Origin: Marinomonas aquiplantarum
GTDB taxonomy: Bacteria; Pseudomonadota; Gammaproteobacteria; Pseudomonadales; Marinomonadaceae
Direction: 5' to 3'
Assembly: GCF_003314975.1 (NCBI RefSeq)
Contig: NZ_QNRF01000001.1
Span: forward strand, 496,001 to 560,000
Length of the DNA: 64,000 nt
The translations under genes and the position numbers were made by a program. Every line of letters starts with the position of its first letter. Position 1 is the first letter of the stretch. Below the pieces are notes generated by a model, which saw nothing but the letters and a program-made list of their open reading frames with translations, ran no database searches and was not told where the DNA came from. Positions 45,030 through 56,649 of the stretch are shown here, one piece after another.

Positions 45030-45084
45030 GATAAGTGTCATAACTTGCACCAAATCGTTAAGTTTTCCAAACACGAGACCAATA

Positions 45085-45105
45085 GAATGAGATTCATTCT
45101 CATAA
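45085..45105 (+). promoter_or_regulatory. Fur-box-like site in front of the TonB receptor gene
   Basis: GAATGAGATTCATTCTCATAA (45085-45105; GAATGA/TCATTC arms and an overlapping ATGAG/CTCAT repeat) is close in pattern to the Fur consensus repeats. It lies 24-44 bases upstream of the receptor start, fitting iron-repressed expression. Confidence 0.65.
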
Positions 45106-45128
45106 CTAACATTATTCTCGGAGCAACA

Positions 45129-47246
45129 ATGAAATCGACTCAGTCATTTCGACCAACTTTGATCGCCTTGGCAATCGCCGTTGCGACAGGTCACGCCATC
45201 GCTGAAGATACCATCGATACCAATGACCTAAGTACCCTTGAGGTAAAAGGCCAAACCTATCGTAACACGGCCACCAAAACCCAATTGGATGCAGAAGAAA
45301 CACCACAGGCCATCAGTATTATAAAATCAGAAACACTTGAAGAGCGTGGTGTAGAAAGTTTAGCAGAAGCCGTGCGATACAGCTCTGGAATCAATACTGA
45401 ACTGCGCGGCGGTTCCGTAACACGCCTAGATTTGTTTAACATTCGAGGTTTTGATAACGACACTGTTTTATTAGACGGTTTACCGCTGCTATTCAATGGA
45501 TGGAACTTACAACCGCAAATTGATGCCGCGGTGGTCGATCAAATTGAAATATTTAAAGGACCAACTTCAACCTTATACGGTGAAATGCCACCAGGCGGTA
45601 TGGTCAACATCATCAGTAAATCCCCTCAAGAGGACTCTGCCAACAGTGTGGAAATCACTTTGGGCAGCGATAATAAAAAACAGGTACAGTTTGATTCAAC
45701 TGGAGCTATTAGTGACAAAGTAAACTACCGCGTCATTGGTCTAGCGCGTCAAAAAGACGGCCAATCCGTAACTGCGGAAGAGGAACGTATCCTTATTGCA
45801 CCATCCTTGGATATTCAACTTAGCGATTCAACTTTCTTGAATCTGAATATGTATTATCAGAATGACCCTGAGATGGGTGTGTATTCGGCACTTCCATCCA
45901 AAGGCACAGTGAATAGTAATATAAACGGGAAACTCAATTCAGATGCCTATGCCGGCGATGAGAACTGGGAAACCTACGAAAGAGAAGAGTTGTTACTAGG
46001 ATATAAACTTGAACATGAGATAAATGATACTTGGAGCTTCCTACAGAATACTCGTTTTACTTTTGCCGATGCGTATCAGCAAAATACCTATTCCGGTTCA
46101 ACCAGTTTGAACTCTGATGAAAGAACGCTAAACAGAAGAGCCTACATAACAGACGAAAAATCTCAAGGCATCAACCTTGATAACCAATTCTCCGCCATTT
46201 TTGATACAGGGTCGTTAGAACATAATATTCTAATCGGATTAGACTATTTAAAATTAGAGTCAGACATCAAATACGAAGACGCCGTTGCGCCAAGTATCGA
46301 TTTATACGATCCTGATTACAATCAAATTGTTGCATCTCAATTAGATTTTGCAGCATCTGGTTATTCCAGTGATTTTACTATCAATAAAGAACAAACAGGA
46401 CTCTACCTTCAAGACCAAATAAGAATGGATCAATGGGTCTTCATTATGGGTGGCCGATACGACAATTACAAATATTCAGAAACCGGCAGGGGTAGTACAG
46501 AAGCAGATGATGATCAAAACCAGCTTAGTGGCCGAATTGGCGCATTATATGAATTAGACAATGGTTTCTCACCTTTTATTAACTTCGCACAAAGTTTCGA
46601 ACCCGTTTCTGGTTCCGACAGATTAGGTAATGCCTTTAAAACCTCCACGGCAGATCAAATTGAAGCCGGCATAAAATTCCAAAATGCAGACACACTCGCT
46701 TCGGTCACAGCTTTCAACATTGTCAAAAGCAATGTACTGACCAGAGACCCAAATGGTGGTACCTACGACAAAGTCCAAGTGGGCGAGGTCACCTCAAATG
46801 GCTTGGAAGTTGAACTTACAAAAGCGCTTACCGAAGAACTGAATGCGACCCTTGCCTATACTTATCAGGATGTCGAAGTATCAAAGAGTAACGACGGTAT
46901 TCAGGGCAACACACCTGTCTGGACACCAGAGCAACAAGTTAGTGTTTGGTTAGGTTACCAGCCTAAACAAGGTTCATTACTCGGTGCTTCTTTCGGCGCA
47001 GGCTTAAGATATGTGGGTGAGATGCAAATGGATGCAGCTAACTCGGATACCGTGCCTTCTTACACATTGGTCGATCTGTCTATTGGTTATGACTTGGCAC
47101 AATTATCAGCGAACTGGCAAGGCGCGAGTGTGCAATTTAGCGTATCGAACGCTTTTGATGAAACCTATTACACCTGTTATGACACCAGTAGCTGCTGGTT
47201 CGGAGCAGACCGTTCTTTTGAACTAACAGGGCGTTATGAATTTTAA
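45129..47246 (+). CDS. TonB-dependent siderophore receptor
   Basis: This 705-residue outer-membrane beta-barrel protein imports ferric siderophore. The start at 45129 is set by GGAGCAAC 3 bases upstream and by a clean signal peptide, MKSTQSFRPTLIALAIAVATGHAIA, cleaved before EDT. The longer frame is not a normal export signal. The plug domain (about residues 45-165) includes FNIRGFDNDTVLLDGLPLLF and GPTSTLYGEMPPGGMVNIISKSPQ. The barrel ends in the usual aromatic C terminus, FELTGRYEF. The substrate type is ferric hydroxamate or catecholate, which cannot be told. It is followed by the siderophore iron reductase gene. Confidence 0.95.
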   Translation: MKSTQSFRPTLIALAIAVATGHAIAEDTIDTNDLSTLEVKGQTYRNTATKTQLDAEETPQAISIIKSETLEERGVESLAEAVRYSSGINTELRGGSVTRLDLFNIRGFDNDTVLLDGLPLLFNGWNLQPQIDAAVVDQIEIFKGPTSTLYGEMPPGGMVNIISKSPQEDSANSVEITLGSDNKKQVQFDSTGAISDKVNYRVIGLARQKDGQSVTAEEERILIAPSLDIQLSDSTFLNLNMYYQNDPEMGVYSALPSKGTVNSNINGKLNSDAYAGDENWETYEREELLLGYKLEHEINDTWSFLQNTRFTFADAYQQNTYSGSTSLNSDERTLNRRAYITDEKSQGINLDNQFSAIFDTGSLEHNILIGLDYLKLESDIKYEDAVAPSIDLYDPDYNQIVASQLDFAASGYSSDFTINKEQTGLYLQDQIRMDQWVFIMGGRYDNYKYSETGRGSTEADDDQNQLSGRIGALYELDNGFSPFINFAQSFEPVSGSDRLGNAFKTSTADQIEAGIKFQNADTLASVTAFNIVKSNVLTRDPNGGTYDKVQVGEVTSNGLEVELTKALTEELNATLAYTYQDVEVSKSNDGIQGNTPVWTPEQQVSVWLGYQPKQGSLLGASFGAGLRYVGEMQMDAANSDTVPSYTLVDLSIGYDLAQLSANWQGASVQFSVSNAFDETYYTCYDTSSCWFGADRSFELTGRYEF

Positions 47247-47262
47247 TGAGGTTAAAAACTAG

Positions 47263-48033
47263 ATGGCGTCTTATCTAGATGAGTTATTTCACACTGCTCG
47301 ACATTTGATTCCCGTGTTGGATGGTCAACGACCCAACCAAACGCATCATTTAGAAGCGGCCAAGACACGATCGGATTCCCCCGAGTCTTGGCCTGACGTG
47401 GCAGAACTCATTGCTTCTCTTCATCACACGATCAATAAGGCGCATCCGGAAACGGGTGCGCCTTATTGGCGTATTCGCAGCTGGGGATTACTTTGCTGGC
47501 AACCCATTTATTTAGCCCTAATCTGTGTTTATCACTTACGCGCCGTGCCAAGTAACATCGCCACTATCAAACAAAAACAAGTGGGGGAAATGGTTTGCGG
47601 TTATCAACTGGCAGACGATCAATGGCTCGACCAAAGCTCACATGAGGCGTTGATAGCTCATCTAGGCGAGGGCTTACATAGATTATTCCAATCCTATCAG
47701 TCAGAGCTGATTGTCCAGCAGGGTGGTCGTCCAATCCTTTATCAAGCCTTATTGGCTGATCAACTGATTGAAACCATGCTGTATCTACAAAGCTATGTGC
47801 AGCAACAAGATCAACAGAATCACCATCACTTCGATTTAACAGCAGAATATCTTCTCTGGGCAGACGTTTTAGGCCTACCAACGAAAGCCTTACAGAGATT
47901 ACAAATCGATCAAACAAGCCAAGGGCCCCAATTTGTGCGGCAAACCTGTTGTTTACATTTTCGCAGAGAAGAGGGTAACTTCTGTGCTTCTTGTCCTAAA
48001 ACCAATAAGCCAAAGAAAAATAAGGTTTTATAA
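47263..48033 (+). CDS. Siderophore ferric iron reductase (FhuF-like, AHA_1954 family)
   Basis: This 256-residue soluble protein ends in the diagnostic cysteine pattern Cys229-Cys230 then Cys241 and Cys244 (CCLHFRREEGNFCASCP). In FhuF-type ferric siderophore reductases this holds a [2Fe-2S] cluster. The N-terminal part, with WRIRSWGLLCWQPIYLALICVYHL (about residues 68-91), is the family's conserved core. It begins 17 bases after the TonB receptor, so both should be co-transcribed and Fur-regulated. It would reduce Fe(III) released from imported siderophore. The family is recalled, not searched; the C-terminal motif is directly visible. Confidence 0.88.
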   Translation: MASYLDELFHTARHLIPVLDGQRPNQTHHLEAAKTRSDSPESWPDVAELIASLHHTINKAHPETGAPYWRIRSWGLLCWQPIYLALICVYHLRAVPSNIATIKQKQVGEMVCGYQLADDQWLDQSSHEALIAHLGEGLHRLFQSYQSELIVQQGGRPILYQALLADQLIETMLYLQSYVQQQDQQNHHHFDLTAEYLLWADVLGLPTKALQRLQIDQTSQGPQFVRQTCCLHFRREEGNFCASCPKTNKPKKNKVL

Positions 48034-48042
48034 GTCCTATTC

Positions 48043-48064
48043 AATAAGTGAGTACTCACTTATT
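48043..48064. repeat. Perfect 22-bp palindrome in the gap before qorB
   Basis: AATAAGTGAGT and ACTCACTTATT are exact reverse complements with no spacer. The palindrome lies 10 bases after the iron reductase gene. It may be the end of that transcript (there is no T run) or an operator. Nearer qorB, TACTTAC (48120-48126) and GTATGTA (48133-48139) form a weaker repeat. Confidence 0.55.
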
Positions 48065-48210
48065 AGTATAAAAATATCCTATCTGAATCATTTTATTAAA
48101 AAATTATAATAAATCTCATACTTACCTTTTTGTATGTACTTACTAAAAGTTTGTTAGCGATGTATTCTGCTCTGCATCAAGTTTAAAAATGACTCAATAG
48201 GAGATACATT

Positions 48211-49062
48211 ATGATTTTAGTTACAGGTGCAACAGGTCAACTAGGCAACCTAATCGTTAACAATCTGATCAAACGTGGCACACCAGCCAATCAAATCGTG
48301 GCTGCGGTTCGCTCTCCAGAAAAAGCGCAATTGCTTGTCGAGCAAGGTGTTGTGGTTCGTAAGGCGGACTATTCTGATCCAGCGTCTCTAAATGCCGCTT
48401 TCGAAGGGGTTAAGCGTGTGGTTTTAGTATCTTCCAGTGAAGTTGGCCAACGTTTCCCTCAGCACAAAAATGTCATCGATGCTGCTAAGCAAGCTGGTGT
48501 AGAGTTATTGGCTTACACCAGCTTGCTGAATGCGCAAACGTCTCCACTAGCACTGGCACAAGAGCACGTACAAACCGAAAATGCTTTGGCACAATCAGGC
48601 CTTCCTTTCGCTCTATTACGTAATGGCTGGTACTCAGAAAATTACACTGCATCAATTGGTATGGCATTAGAGCACGGTGCCGTATTAGGCAGTGCAGGCG
48701 AAGGCAAATACGCTACCGCTACTCGTCAAGACTACGCAGAAGCGGCCGCCGTGGTGATTACTTCTGATAATCAAGCAGGTAAAACCTATGAATTGGCCGG
48801 TGATCAAGCCTTTACCCTAGCAGAATATGCAGCCAAGATTAGTGAAGTGACAGGTAAAACCGTCGTCTACCAAGACATTCCTGCAGAAGAGTACACTAAG
48901 ATTCTAGTAGGTACTGGTCTACCAGAAGGCTTCGCCGCTATCCTTGCAGATTCCGATGTTGGGGCTTCAAAAGGCGCTTTATACAGCGACAGCAAAGATC
49001 TAAGTACCTTAATTGGCCGTCCAACCACACCAATCGTGGAAAGCATCAAAGCCGCTCTATAA
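48211..49062 (+). CDS. qorB: NAD(P)H:quinone oxidoreductase 2, NmrA-like
   Basis: This 283-residue atypical short-chain dehydrogenase matches the QorB/YtfG pattern closely. It starts MILVTGATGQLGNLIVNNL, then VRKADYSDPASLNAAFEGVKRVVLVSSSEVGQRFPQHKNVIDAAKQAGVELLAYTSLLNAQTSPLALAQEHVQTE, RNGWYSENY, and a C-terminal DSDVGASKGALYSDSKDLSTLIGRPTTPI. QorB reduces quinones with NAD(P)H and protects against electrophiles. AATAGGAGA lies before the ATG. An intrinsic terminator follows. Confidence 0.95.
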   Translation: MILVTGATGQLGNLIVNNLIKRGTPANQIVAAVRSPEKAQLLVEQGVVVRKADYSDPASLNAAFEGVKRVVLVSSSEVGQRFPQHKNVIDAAKQAGVELLAYTSLLNAQTSPLALAQEHVQTENALAQSGLPFALLRNGWYSENYTASIGMALEHGAVLGSAGEGKYATATRQDYAEAAAVVITSDNQAGKTYELAGDQAFTLAEYAAKISEVTGKTVVYQDIPAEEYTKILVGTGLPEGFAAILADSDVGASKGALYSDSKDLSTLIGRPTTPIVESIKAAL

Positions 49063-49105
49063 TTCGGGTAACCCCTTAGCACGTTTTAATAGAGTGAAAT
49101 AACAC

Positions 49106-49140
49106 AAAGCCCAATCCTCTGTTCAGGGTTGGGCTTTTTT
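49106..49140 (+). terminator. Intrinsic terminator of qorB
   Basis: AAAGCCCAA (49106-49114) pairs with TTGGGCTTT (49129-49137) and a T run follows. Confidence 0.9.
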
Positions 49141-49150
49141 TCCACATAAA

Positions 49151-49178
49151 AAAAGGCTAGACACTGGGTCTAGCCTTT
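49151..49178 (-). terminator. Intrinsic terminator of the dnaA-gyrB operon
   Basis: AAAGGCTAGAC (49152-49162) pairs with GTCTAGCCTTT (49168-49178). On the minus strand the stem is followed by seven T, 36 bases after the gyrB stop. Confidence 0.9.
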
Positions 49179-49213
49179 CTGTTTTTATGCACTTTTTATG
49201 CACTAACGACAGC

Positions 49214-51637
<2,424 letters not shown>

Positions 51638-52744
51638 TTAACTCTCCTGCAAACCTTTGCTCAATAATGACAACTCGCCTTGTTGCATAACAAATTGACG
51701 AACGTCTGTGCTGTCGGCCCAAGTAAAATCCGTTGTGTCAGGCTCAACACTGGTAATAAAAATTTGACTGTTTAAGGACTCCAACAACTGACACAATTTT
51801 TGTCTGTGTTGGCTATCCAGTTCAGCCGGTAAATCGTCCACTAAAAACACAAGGGGACGACCCATATCAATTAACAACTGCCCTTGGGCAATCTTCAACG
51901 CCGAGACCACAAGCTTTTGTTGGCCACGAGAAAGCGTATCCAATGCATCTCCCGTCGCGGTTTTTACCCGTAAGTCCGCACGCTGCGGACCAGTATGGGT
52001 GTAACCCAGCTCGATATCTCGTTCACGTCCGGCTTCAACAGCCATTTGTAATGTTTTTTGCGCATCCCAACCTTGGAAAAAATTCAGATCCACCTTGAGT
52101 TCATCCGTAAGCAAAGATAAAACTCGGTGAAAATGTGGCGTCAGCTTCTCAACGTACGCTTTTCTCGACAGATTGACTTGCTCTCCCAGTCGGATCAATT
52201 CTTGATCGAAAGCGGATAACAAACTAGCCGATATTTTACCACGTCTGAGCAAGGTATTCCGCTGTTTTAATGCTTTTTGCCAACCTCGCCAAGCAGAAAT
52301 AAACTCATGATCAAAATGAAACGCACCCCAGTCGATAAATTGTCGTCGAATACTGGGGGAACCCTCTAATAATCGAAACGCATCAGGGTTAATTAATTGC
52401 ACAGGTAGGCGTTCGGCCAGCTCGATCACAGATTGCGCTCGTTGTCCTTGGATCCTTACGTCAATTTGGCCGTCACGGTGACGTTGCAGTCCCACACGAG
52501 TGATACGCCCATCCGCTTGCTCGAGCTGAGCGAAGATCAAGCAGGCTTCATTTTCGTGCTGTATGTAGGTTTTGTGTTTGTGGCTGCGAAAAGAACGACC
52601 AAAAGATAATAAATGAATGGCTTCTAAAACCGAGGTTTTACCACTGCCATTTTTTCCGACAATAAGATTCACTTGCGGCGAAGGTTCAAAGCGCACACTA
52701 GAAAGGTTGCGAACATGGGAAATGTCCAAACGCACCAGCGGCAT
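51638..52744 (-). CDS. recF: DNA replication and repair protein RecF
   Basis: RecF loads RecA at gaps with RecO and RecR. The 368-residue SMC-like ATPase has Walker A at GKNGSGKTS (residues 30-38), a signature motif in TLSRGQQKLVVSALKIAQG and Walker B in VFLVDDLPAELD. The stop is directly adjacent to the gyrB start. The 80-base gap to dnaN contains a CCCGCT/AGCGGG stem (52776-52797) without a T tract. The order dnaA-dnaN-recF-gyrB is the ancestral bacterial origin arrangement. Confidence 0.97.
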   Translation of the reverse strand: MPLVRLDISHVRNLSSVRFEPSPQVNLIVGKNGSGKTSVLEAIHLLSFGRSFRSHKHKTYIQHENEACLIFAQLEQADGRITRVGLQRHRDGQIDVRIQGQRAQSVIELAERLPVQLINPDAFRLLEGSPSIRRQFIDWGAFHFDHEFISAWRGWQKALKQRNTLLRRGKISASLLSAFDQELIRLGEQVNLSRKAYVEKLTPHFHRVLSLLTDELKVDLNFFQGWDAQKTLQMAVEAGRERDIELGYTHTGPQRADLRVKTATGDALDTLSRGQQKLVVSALKIAQGQLLIDMGRPLVFLVDDLPAELDSQHRQKLCQLLESLNSQIFITSVEPDTTDFTWADSTDVRQFVMQQGELSLLSKGLQES

Positions 52745-52824
52745 AATCGTTAAACCTTGATCAGGAGAGGGACGACCCGCTCACTGACGTAAGCGGGCGA
52801 GAACATTTGATAATCAATACGCCA

Positions 52825-53922
52825 TTACAAGCGCATTGGCATCACAACATATTGAGCCGCATGGCTTTGTGCTTCTTCAATCAAGGCACTGGAATTAGAG
52901 TCGTTCAGTGACAAACGCACTTCTTGAGAGTCCACGACGCCCAGTACGTCCAACAAGTAACCGACGTTGAAACCCACTTCCATATTGTCGCCTTGGTATT
53001 GAACCAACACAGATTCTTCCGCTTCTTCTTGTTCAGGGTTGTTCGCGAACACTTGCAACATACCATTGGACAGAATCAGACGAACACCACGGTATTTTTC
53101 ATTAGACAGAATAGACGCTCGCAAGAACACCTGACGCAATTCCAAACGGTCAGCAATGACGATTTTTTCGTTATTACGTGGAATAACTCGATGATAGTCT
53201 GGGAACTTTCCATCTACCAATTTCGACGTGAACACATAATCTGCTACTTTGGCGCGAATGTGGTTAGCACCTATGGTCAGCTCTACGGTTTCATCTGTGT
53301 CACTCAACAAACGATTGAGTTCCAATACCCCTTTACGCGGCACGATTACTTGCGTTAGATCACCACTGACTTGAGCGTCTTCCACTGCGGTCGCCAAACG
53401 GTGACCGTCTGTTGCCACCACGCGTAATTGACCATCTGCCACTTCTAACAACATGCCATTCAAGTAGTAACGAACATCTTGGTTCGCCATGGCAAAACCA
53501 GTACGATCAATCAAACGACGCACACTGTTCTGCGCAATAGCAACGGTCAGATCACCCTGCATATCTTGAATATTCGGAAATTCATCTGCAGGTAAGGTAG
53601 ACAAACTGAAACGTGAACGTCCAGAACGGATCACCGCTTTTTGCTCATCCAAAGTAAATTCAATCACGGCGCTGTCTGGCAGACTTTTACATATGTCCAT
53701 CAATTTACGAGCAGGTACCGTAATACGACCTTCTTCGCACTCATCGAGTGGCACATGACCAACCAATTCGACTTCCAAATCGGAGCCCGTTAGGGTCAAT
53801 ATTTGGTCTTTAACTTCCACCAAAACATTGGCCAATACCGGCATGGTTTGTTTGCGTTCTACAACGCCAGCCACTAGTTGAAGTGGTTTGAGAAGTGTCT
53901 CGCGGACGACTGAAAATTTCAT
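52825..53922 (-). CDS. dnaN: DNA polymerase III beta subunit (sliding clamp)
   Basis: This 365-residue ring clamp protein has the standard N terminus MKFSVVRETLLKPLQLVAGVVERKQTMPVLANVLVEV and C terminus EEAQSHAAQYVVMPMRL, which contains the binding pocket for clamp-interacting peptides. Three DnaN domains of about 120 residues each are discernible. It follows dnaA by 32 bases, so both are on one transcript. It is one of the best-conserved proteins in the window. Confidence 0.98.
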   Translation of the reverse strand: MKFSVVRETLLKPLQLVAGVVERKQTMPVLANVLVEVKDQILTLTGSDLEVELVGHVPLDECEEGRITVPARKLMDICKSLPDSAVIEFTLDEQKAVIRSGRSRFSLSTLPADEFPNIQDMQGDLTVAIAQNSVRRLIDRTGFAMANQDVRYYLNGMLLEVADGQLRVVATDGHRLATAVEDAQVSGDLTQVIVPRKGVLELNRLLSDTDETVELTIGANHIRAKVADYVFTSKLVDGKFPDYHRVIPRNNEKIVIADRLELRQVFLRASILSNEKYRGVRLILSNGMLQVFANNPEQEEAEESVLVQYQGDNMEVGFNVGYLLDVLGVVDSQEVRLSLNDSNSSALIEEAQSHAAQYVVMPMRL

Positions 53923-53954
53923 TATTTTCCTCGTAAACTCAAAGTCTTAGACCA

Positions 53955-55499
53955 TTAGGTGGTCAGAATTCGCATCAATTGTTTGTAATCTTCACGGATA
54001 TCCGAATCCGTATCTTGCAGCTCTTTAATCTTGCGAATCGCATGCAACGCCGTGGTATGGTCTCGACCACCAAAGGCGTCGCCAATTTCCGGCAAGCTGT
54101 GATTCGTTAATTCTTTCGCAAGTGACATGGCCACTTGACGTGGACGTGCCACAGATCGACTACGGCGTTTCGATAATAAATCACTGATTTTGATTTTATA
54201 ATATTCCGCTACGATGCGCTGAATATTATCAATGTTCACTAGCTTATCTTGCAAGGCCAAAAGGTCTTTTAATGACTCGCGAACAAAATCCGGTGTGATG
54301 GCTCGACCAGTAAAGTGTGAGTTTGCAATAACACGCTTCAACGCACCTTCTAATTCTCGCACATTAGAACGAATCTTCTGCGCAATAAAGAAGGCTGAAT
54401 CATACGAAAGCTTAATACCGCTTTCATCCGCTTTACGCATTAGGATTGCCACACGAGTTTCCAACTCAGGAGGTTCGATGGCGACCGTAAGGCCCCAACC
54501 AAATCGCGACTTCAAACGATCTTCTAACCCTTGGATTTCTTTCGGGTAACGATCACAAGTCAGGATCATTTGCTGGCCGCCTTCTAATAAGGCATTAAAG
54601 GTATGGAAAAACTCTTCCTGCGTACGGTCTTTACCAGCAAAAAACTGAATATCATCGATCAACAAAGCATCGACCGATCGATAATAACGCTTAAAATCAT
54701 TGATGGCGTTAAGTTGTAACGCTTTAACCATATCCGCCACAAAGCGTTCAGAGTGCAAATAGACTACTTTGGCATTAGGGTTGTGACGCATTAACTCGGT
54801 GCCCACGGCTTGCATTAAGTGGGTTTTACCTAATCCCACGCCACCGTAAATAAACAATGGGTTATAAGCACCACCAGGGTTTTCCGCTACCTGTAATGCA
54901 GCAGCATGGGCCAATTGGTTGGATTTACCCTCAACGAAGTTATCGAACGTAAAAGAGTTGTTGAGGTTTGCACCATGGTTAATCCCACCTTCAACTTGCA
55001 CCTTGCGTTTCGGTGGTGTGAGGGGCAATTGACCTTGTTCGTATGGTTCTGGATCGCCTTTTAAACCTGCTGTTGATAGGGTTAAAGGGGCTTCAAACTC
55101 CAAATCCGCATGCGGTGTGTCTTCTTCGTCCATTAATCCAAAACCCGGACGATAACCCGATTCAGACACGGTTTCCGTATTAAGCGAATTCACTGGTGGA
55201 TTCTGATGTATCGGTGGCGGCGGTGGCGTAGGGGATGCCGTTGCAAAACCTTGTGACTTCACCACCAAGCTGAGCGCTGGTGCAGGGTCATCTCCCGCAA
55301 ATTCGGACAATAACTCTTTTATACGAGTTTGATACTTGTTACTCACCCAATCCAACACAAATCGATTAGGCGCACTTAAGCACAGCTCACCACCGGCCAG
55401 CATTTCGGCTTCAAGTGGACGAATCCAAGTGTTGAACTGAGATGTGGAAAACTCACTCTGCAAGCGTTGCAGACACAGATTCCAATGCTCCAAAGACAC
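53955..55499 (-). CDS. dnaA: Chromosomal replication initiator DnaA
   Basis: DnaA binds DnaA boxes and opens oriC. I start at GTG 55499 ([17 protein letters not shown], 514 residues), because the usual N-terminal domain begins here and GGGAG lies about 10 bases upstream; the frame could open as far as 55598. Domain I covers about residues 1-85 and a proline-rich linker about 86-170. The AAA+ domain has Walker [11 protein letters not shown] (about 219-227) and [26 protein letters not shown]. The C-terminal DNA-binding domain has the signature [15 protein letters not shown]. Domain II is longer than in E. coli (467 total). Confidence 0.97.
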   Translation of the reverse strand: MSLEHWNLCLQRLQSEFSTSQFNTWIRPLEAEMLAGGELCLSAPNRFVLDWVSNKYQTRIKELLSEFAGDDPAPALSLVVKSQGFATASPTPPPPPIHQNPPVNSLNTETVSESGYRPGFGLMDEEDTPHADLEFEAPLTLSTAGLKGDPEPYEQGQLPLTPPKRKVQVEGGINHGANLNNSFTFDNFVEGKSNQLAHAAALQVAENPGGAYNPLFIYGGVGLGKTHLMQAVGTELMRHNPNAKVVYLHSERFVADMVKALQLNAINDFKRYYRSVDALLIDDIQFFAGKDRTQEEFFHTFNALLEGGQQMILTCDRYPKEIQGLEDRLKSRFGWGLTVAIEPPELETRVAILMRKADESGIKLSYDSAFFIAQKIRSNVRELEGALKRVIANSHFTGRAITPDFVRESLKDLLALQDKLVNIDNIQRIVAEYYKIKISDLLSKRRSRSVARPRQVAMSLAKELTNHSLPEIGDAFGGRDHTTALHAIRKIKELQDTDSDIREDYKQLMRILTT

Positions 55500-55561
55500 T
55501 GTAAACGTACTCCCTGGTTGAGTGACAGACAAGAAGCGGATTTTACCTTGGATAACTTGAG

Positions 55562-55842
55562 TTATCCACACATTAAATAAAAAAATCCTCTCCGCCAAAT
55601 AAACGGATATTTGTTAATAACAGCCAGAGTTATACACAACGGTAGATAAAAGATAGATAATGTGCATAAAACACCTAGTTATACACATCAAAATAAGACT
55701 TTGTTTTGCCTTTTTTCACAGCGGTGATAAATTTCAACATAATGTTTTATAAACAAATTTTTATTAAATATCCCTTTCCTGTGTATATTTTCCCATTTTT
55801 TGGAAAATCTTATCCACTTTCTTTGTATTAAGCTGTGTATAA
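55562..55842. other. Candidate oriC between dnaA and rpmH
   Basis: Five perfect TTATNCACA boxes are present: 55562-55570, 55630-55638, 55661-55669 (reverse), 55679-55687 and 55834-55842 (reverse). Two near-matches lie at 55780-55788 and 55810-55818. Between the third and fourth groups lies a very AT-rich stretch (about 55735-55775), a likely DNA unwinding element. Genes diverge from here: dnaA leftward, rpmH rightward. This is the usual pseudomonad/oceanospirilla oriC position. Function is inferred from box density and context. Confidence 0.8.
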
Positions 55843-55895
55843 GCACGTTAATGCTTTTGTGGTTAAATTTTTACCAATAAAAAGTCAGCAAAGCA

Positions 55896-55924
55896 TTGAA
55901 CTTACTATGGAAAGGCTCTAAAAT
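55896..55924 (+). promoter_or_regulatory. Promoter of rpmH-rnpA
   Basis: TTGAAC (55896-55901), a 17-base spacer and TAAAAT (55919-55924) lie 88 bases upstream of rpmH, just right of the DnaA boxes. Confidence 0.65.
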
Positions 55925-56011
55925 CCGCGCCCTGATTTGACAATCAAATGCTGAGGCTTGGCGATCGCTAACCCTCAAAACTGAAACACTGCTTCAGTGA
56001 GAGAAACTAAA

Positions 56012-56146
56012 ATGAAAAGAACTTTTCAACCTAGCGTATTGAAACGCAAACGTAACCACGGTTTCCGTGCTCGCATGGCAACTAAAGGCGGACGTCAAGT
56101 TATCGCTCGTCGTCGTGCTCGCGGCCGTAAGGCTCTAAGCGCATAA
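56012..56146 (+). CDS. rpmH: 50S ribosomal protein L34
   Basis: This 44-residue protein is very basic and matches L34 end to end: [20 protein letters not shown], then [21 protein letters not shown], ending in LSA. It is a structural protein of the large ribosomal subunit. GAGAGAAAC is the ribosome site. It is followed 8 bases later by rnpA, the classic rpmH-rnpA operon. It is too short to be caught by routine length cut-offs, but it is unmistakable. Confidence 0.98.
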   Translation: MKRTFQPSVLKRKRNHGFRARMATKGGRQVIARRRARGRKALSA

Positions 56147-56154
56147 ACACGCTG

Positions 56155-56553
56155 ATGACCGATTATTGTTTTCCCCGGCAAGTCAGGCTCCTGAATGCCG
56201 GGGATTATCAATCCGTTTTTAACGACACTTCCGCAAAAGTCTTTGCTGGCGAATTCCTTTTATTGGCTTATAAACGTAACGATGACCAAACTCGGTTAGG
56301 TCTCATTGTGTCTAAGAAAACCGATAAAACCGCTGTAGGTCGAAACCGTATCAAACGTTTGGTACGCGAGTCTTTTCGTCATCATAAATTGACGACGACG
56401 GGACTAGACATTGTCTTCTTAGCACGCAATGGCATTAAAGAAATTGACAATGAATCGTTAAGGCCAAGACTGGATAAGGCTTGGTCACAATTGGCTAAAA
56501 AAGCAAAAAACCCTTCCCAAATGAAAAAACGCTCGCATTCTAAGCAGAAATAG
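56155..56553 (+). CDS. rnpA: Ribonuclease P protein component
   Basis: RnpA is the protein cofactor that helps the catalytic RNA (rnpB, not in this window) process tRNA 5-prime ends. The 132-residue protein carries the conserved basic helix and RNR motif in SKKTDKTAVGRNRIKRLVRESFR (about residues 53-75), and FLARNGIKEI before the C-terminal helix. It has a Lys/Ser-rich tail, KKRSHSKQK. Position and operon partner rpmH confirm the call. An 87-base gap separates it from yidC, with no yidD gene. Confidence 0.96.
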   Translation: MTDYCFPRQVRLLNAGDYQSVFNDTSAKVFAGEFLLLAYKRNDDQTRLGLIVSKKTDKTAVGRNRIKRLVRESFRHHKLTTTGLDIVFLARNGIKEIDNESLRPRLDKAWSQLAKKAKNPSQMKKRSHSKQK

Positions 56554-56649
56554 GCTGAAAAAACTGCCAAAGGCTGGTTTAATAGCGCGTGATTTTTCTA
56601 AAGGTTCACTGAACCTACTTTGTCTAACCAAACAAATTAGTTGAATACC

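Noticed and set aside
56554..56640. A short functional YidD peptide after rnpA
   Set aside because: The stretch is too short and lacks the cysteine-containing YidD core; at most it is a remnant.
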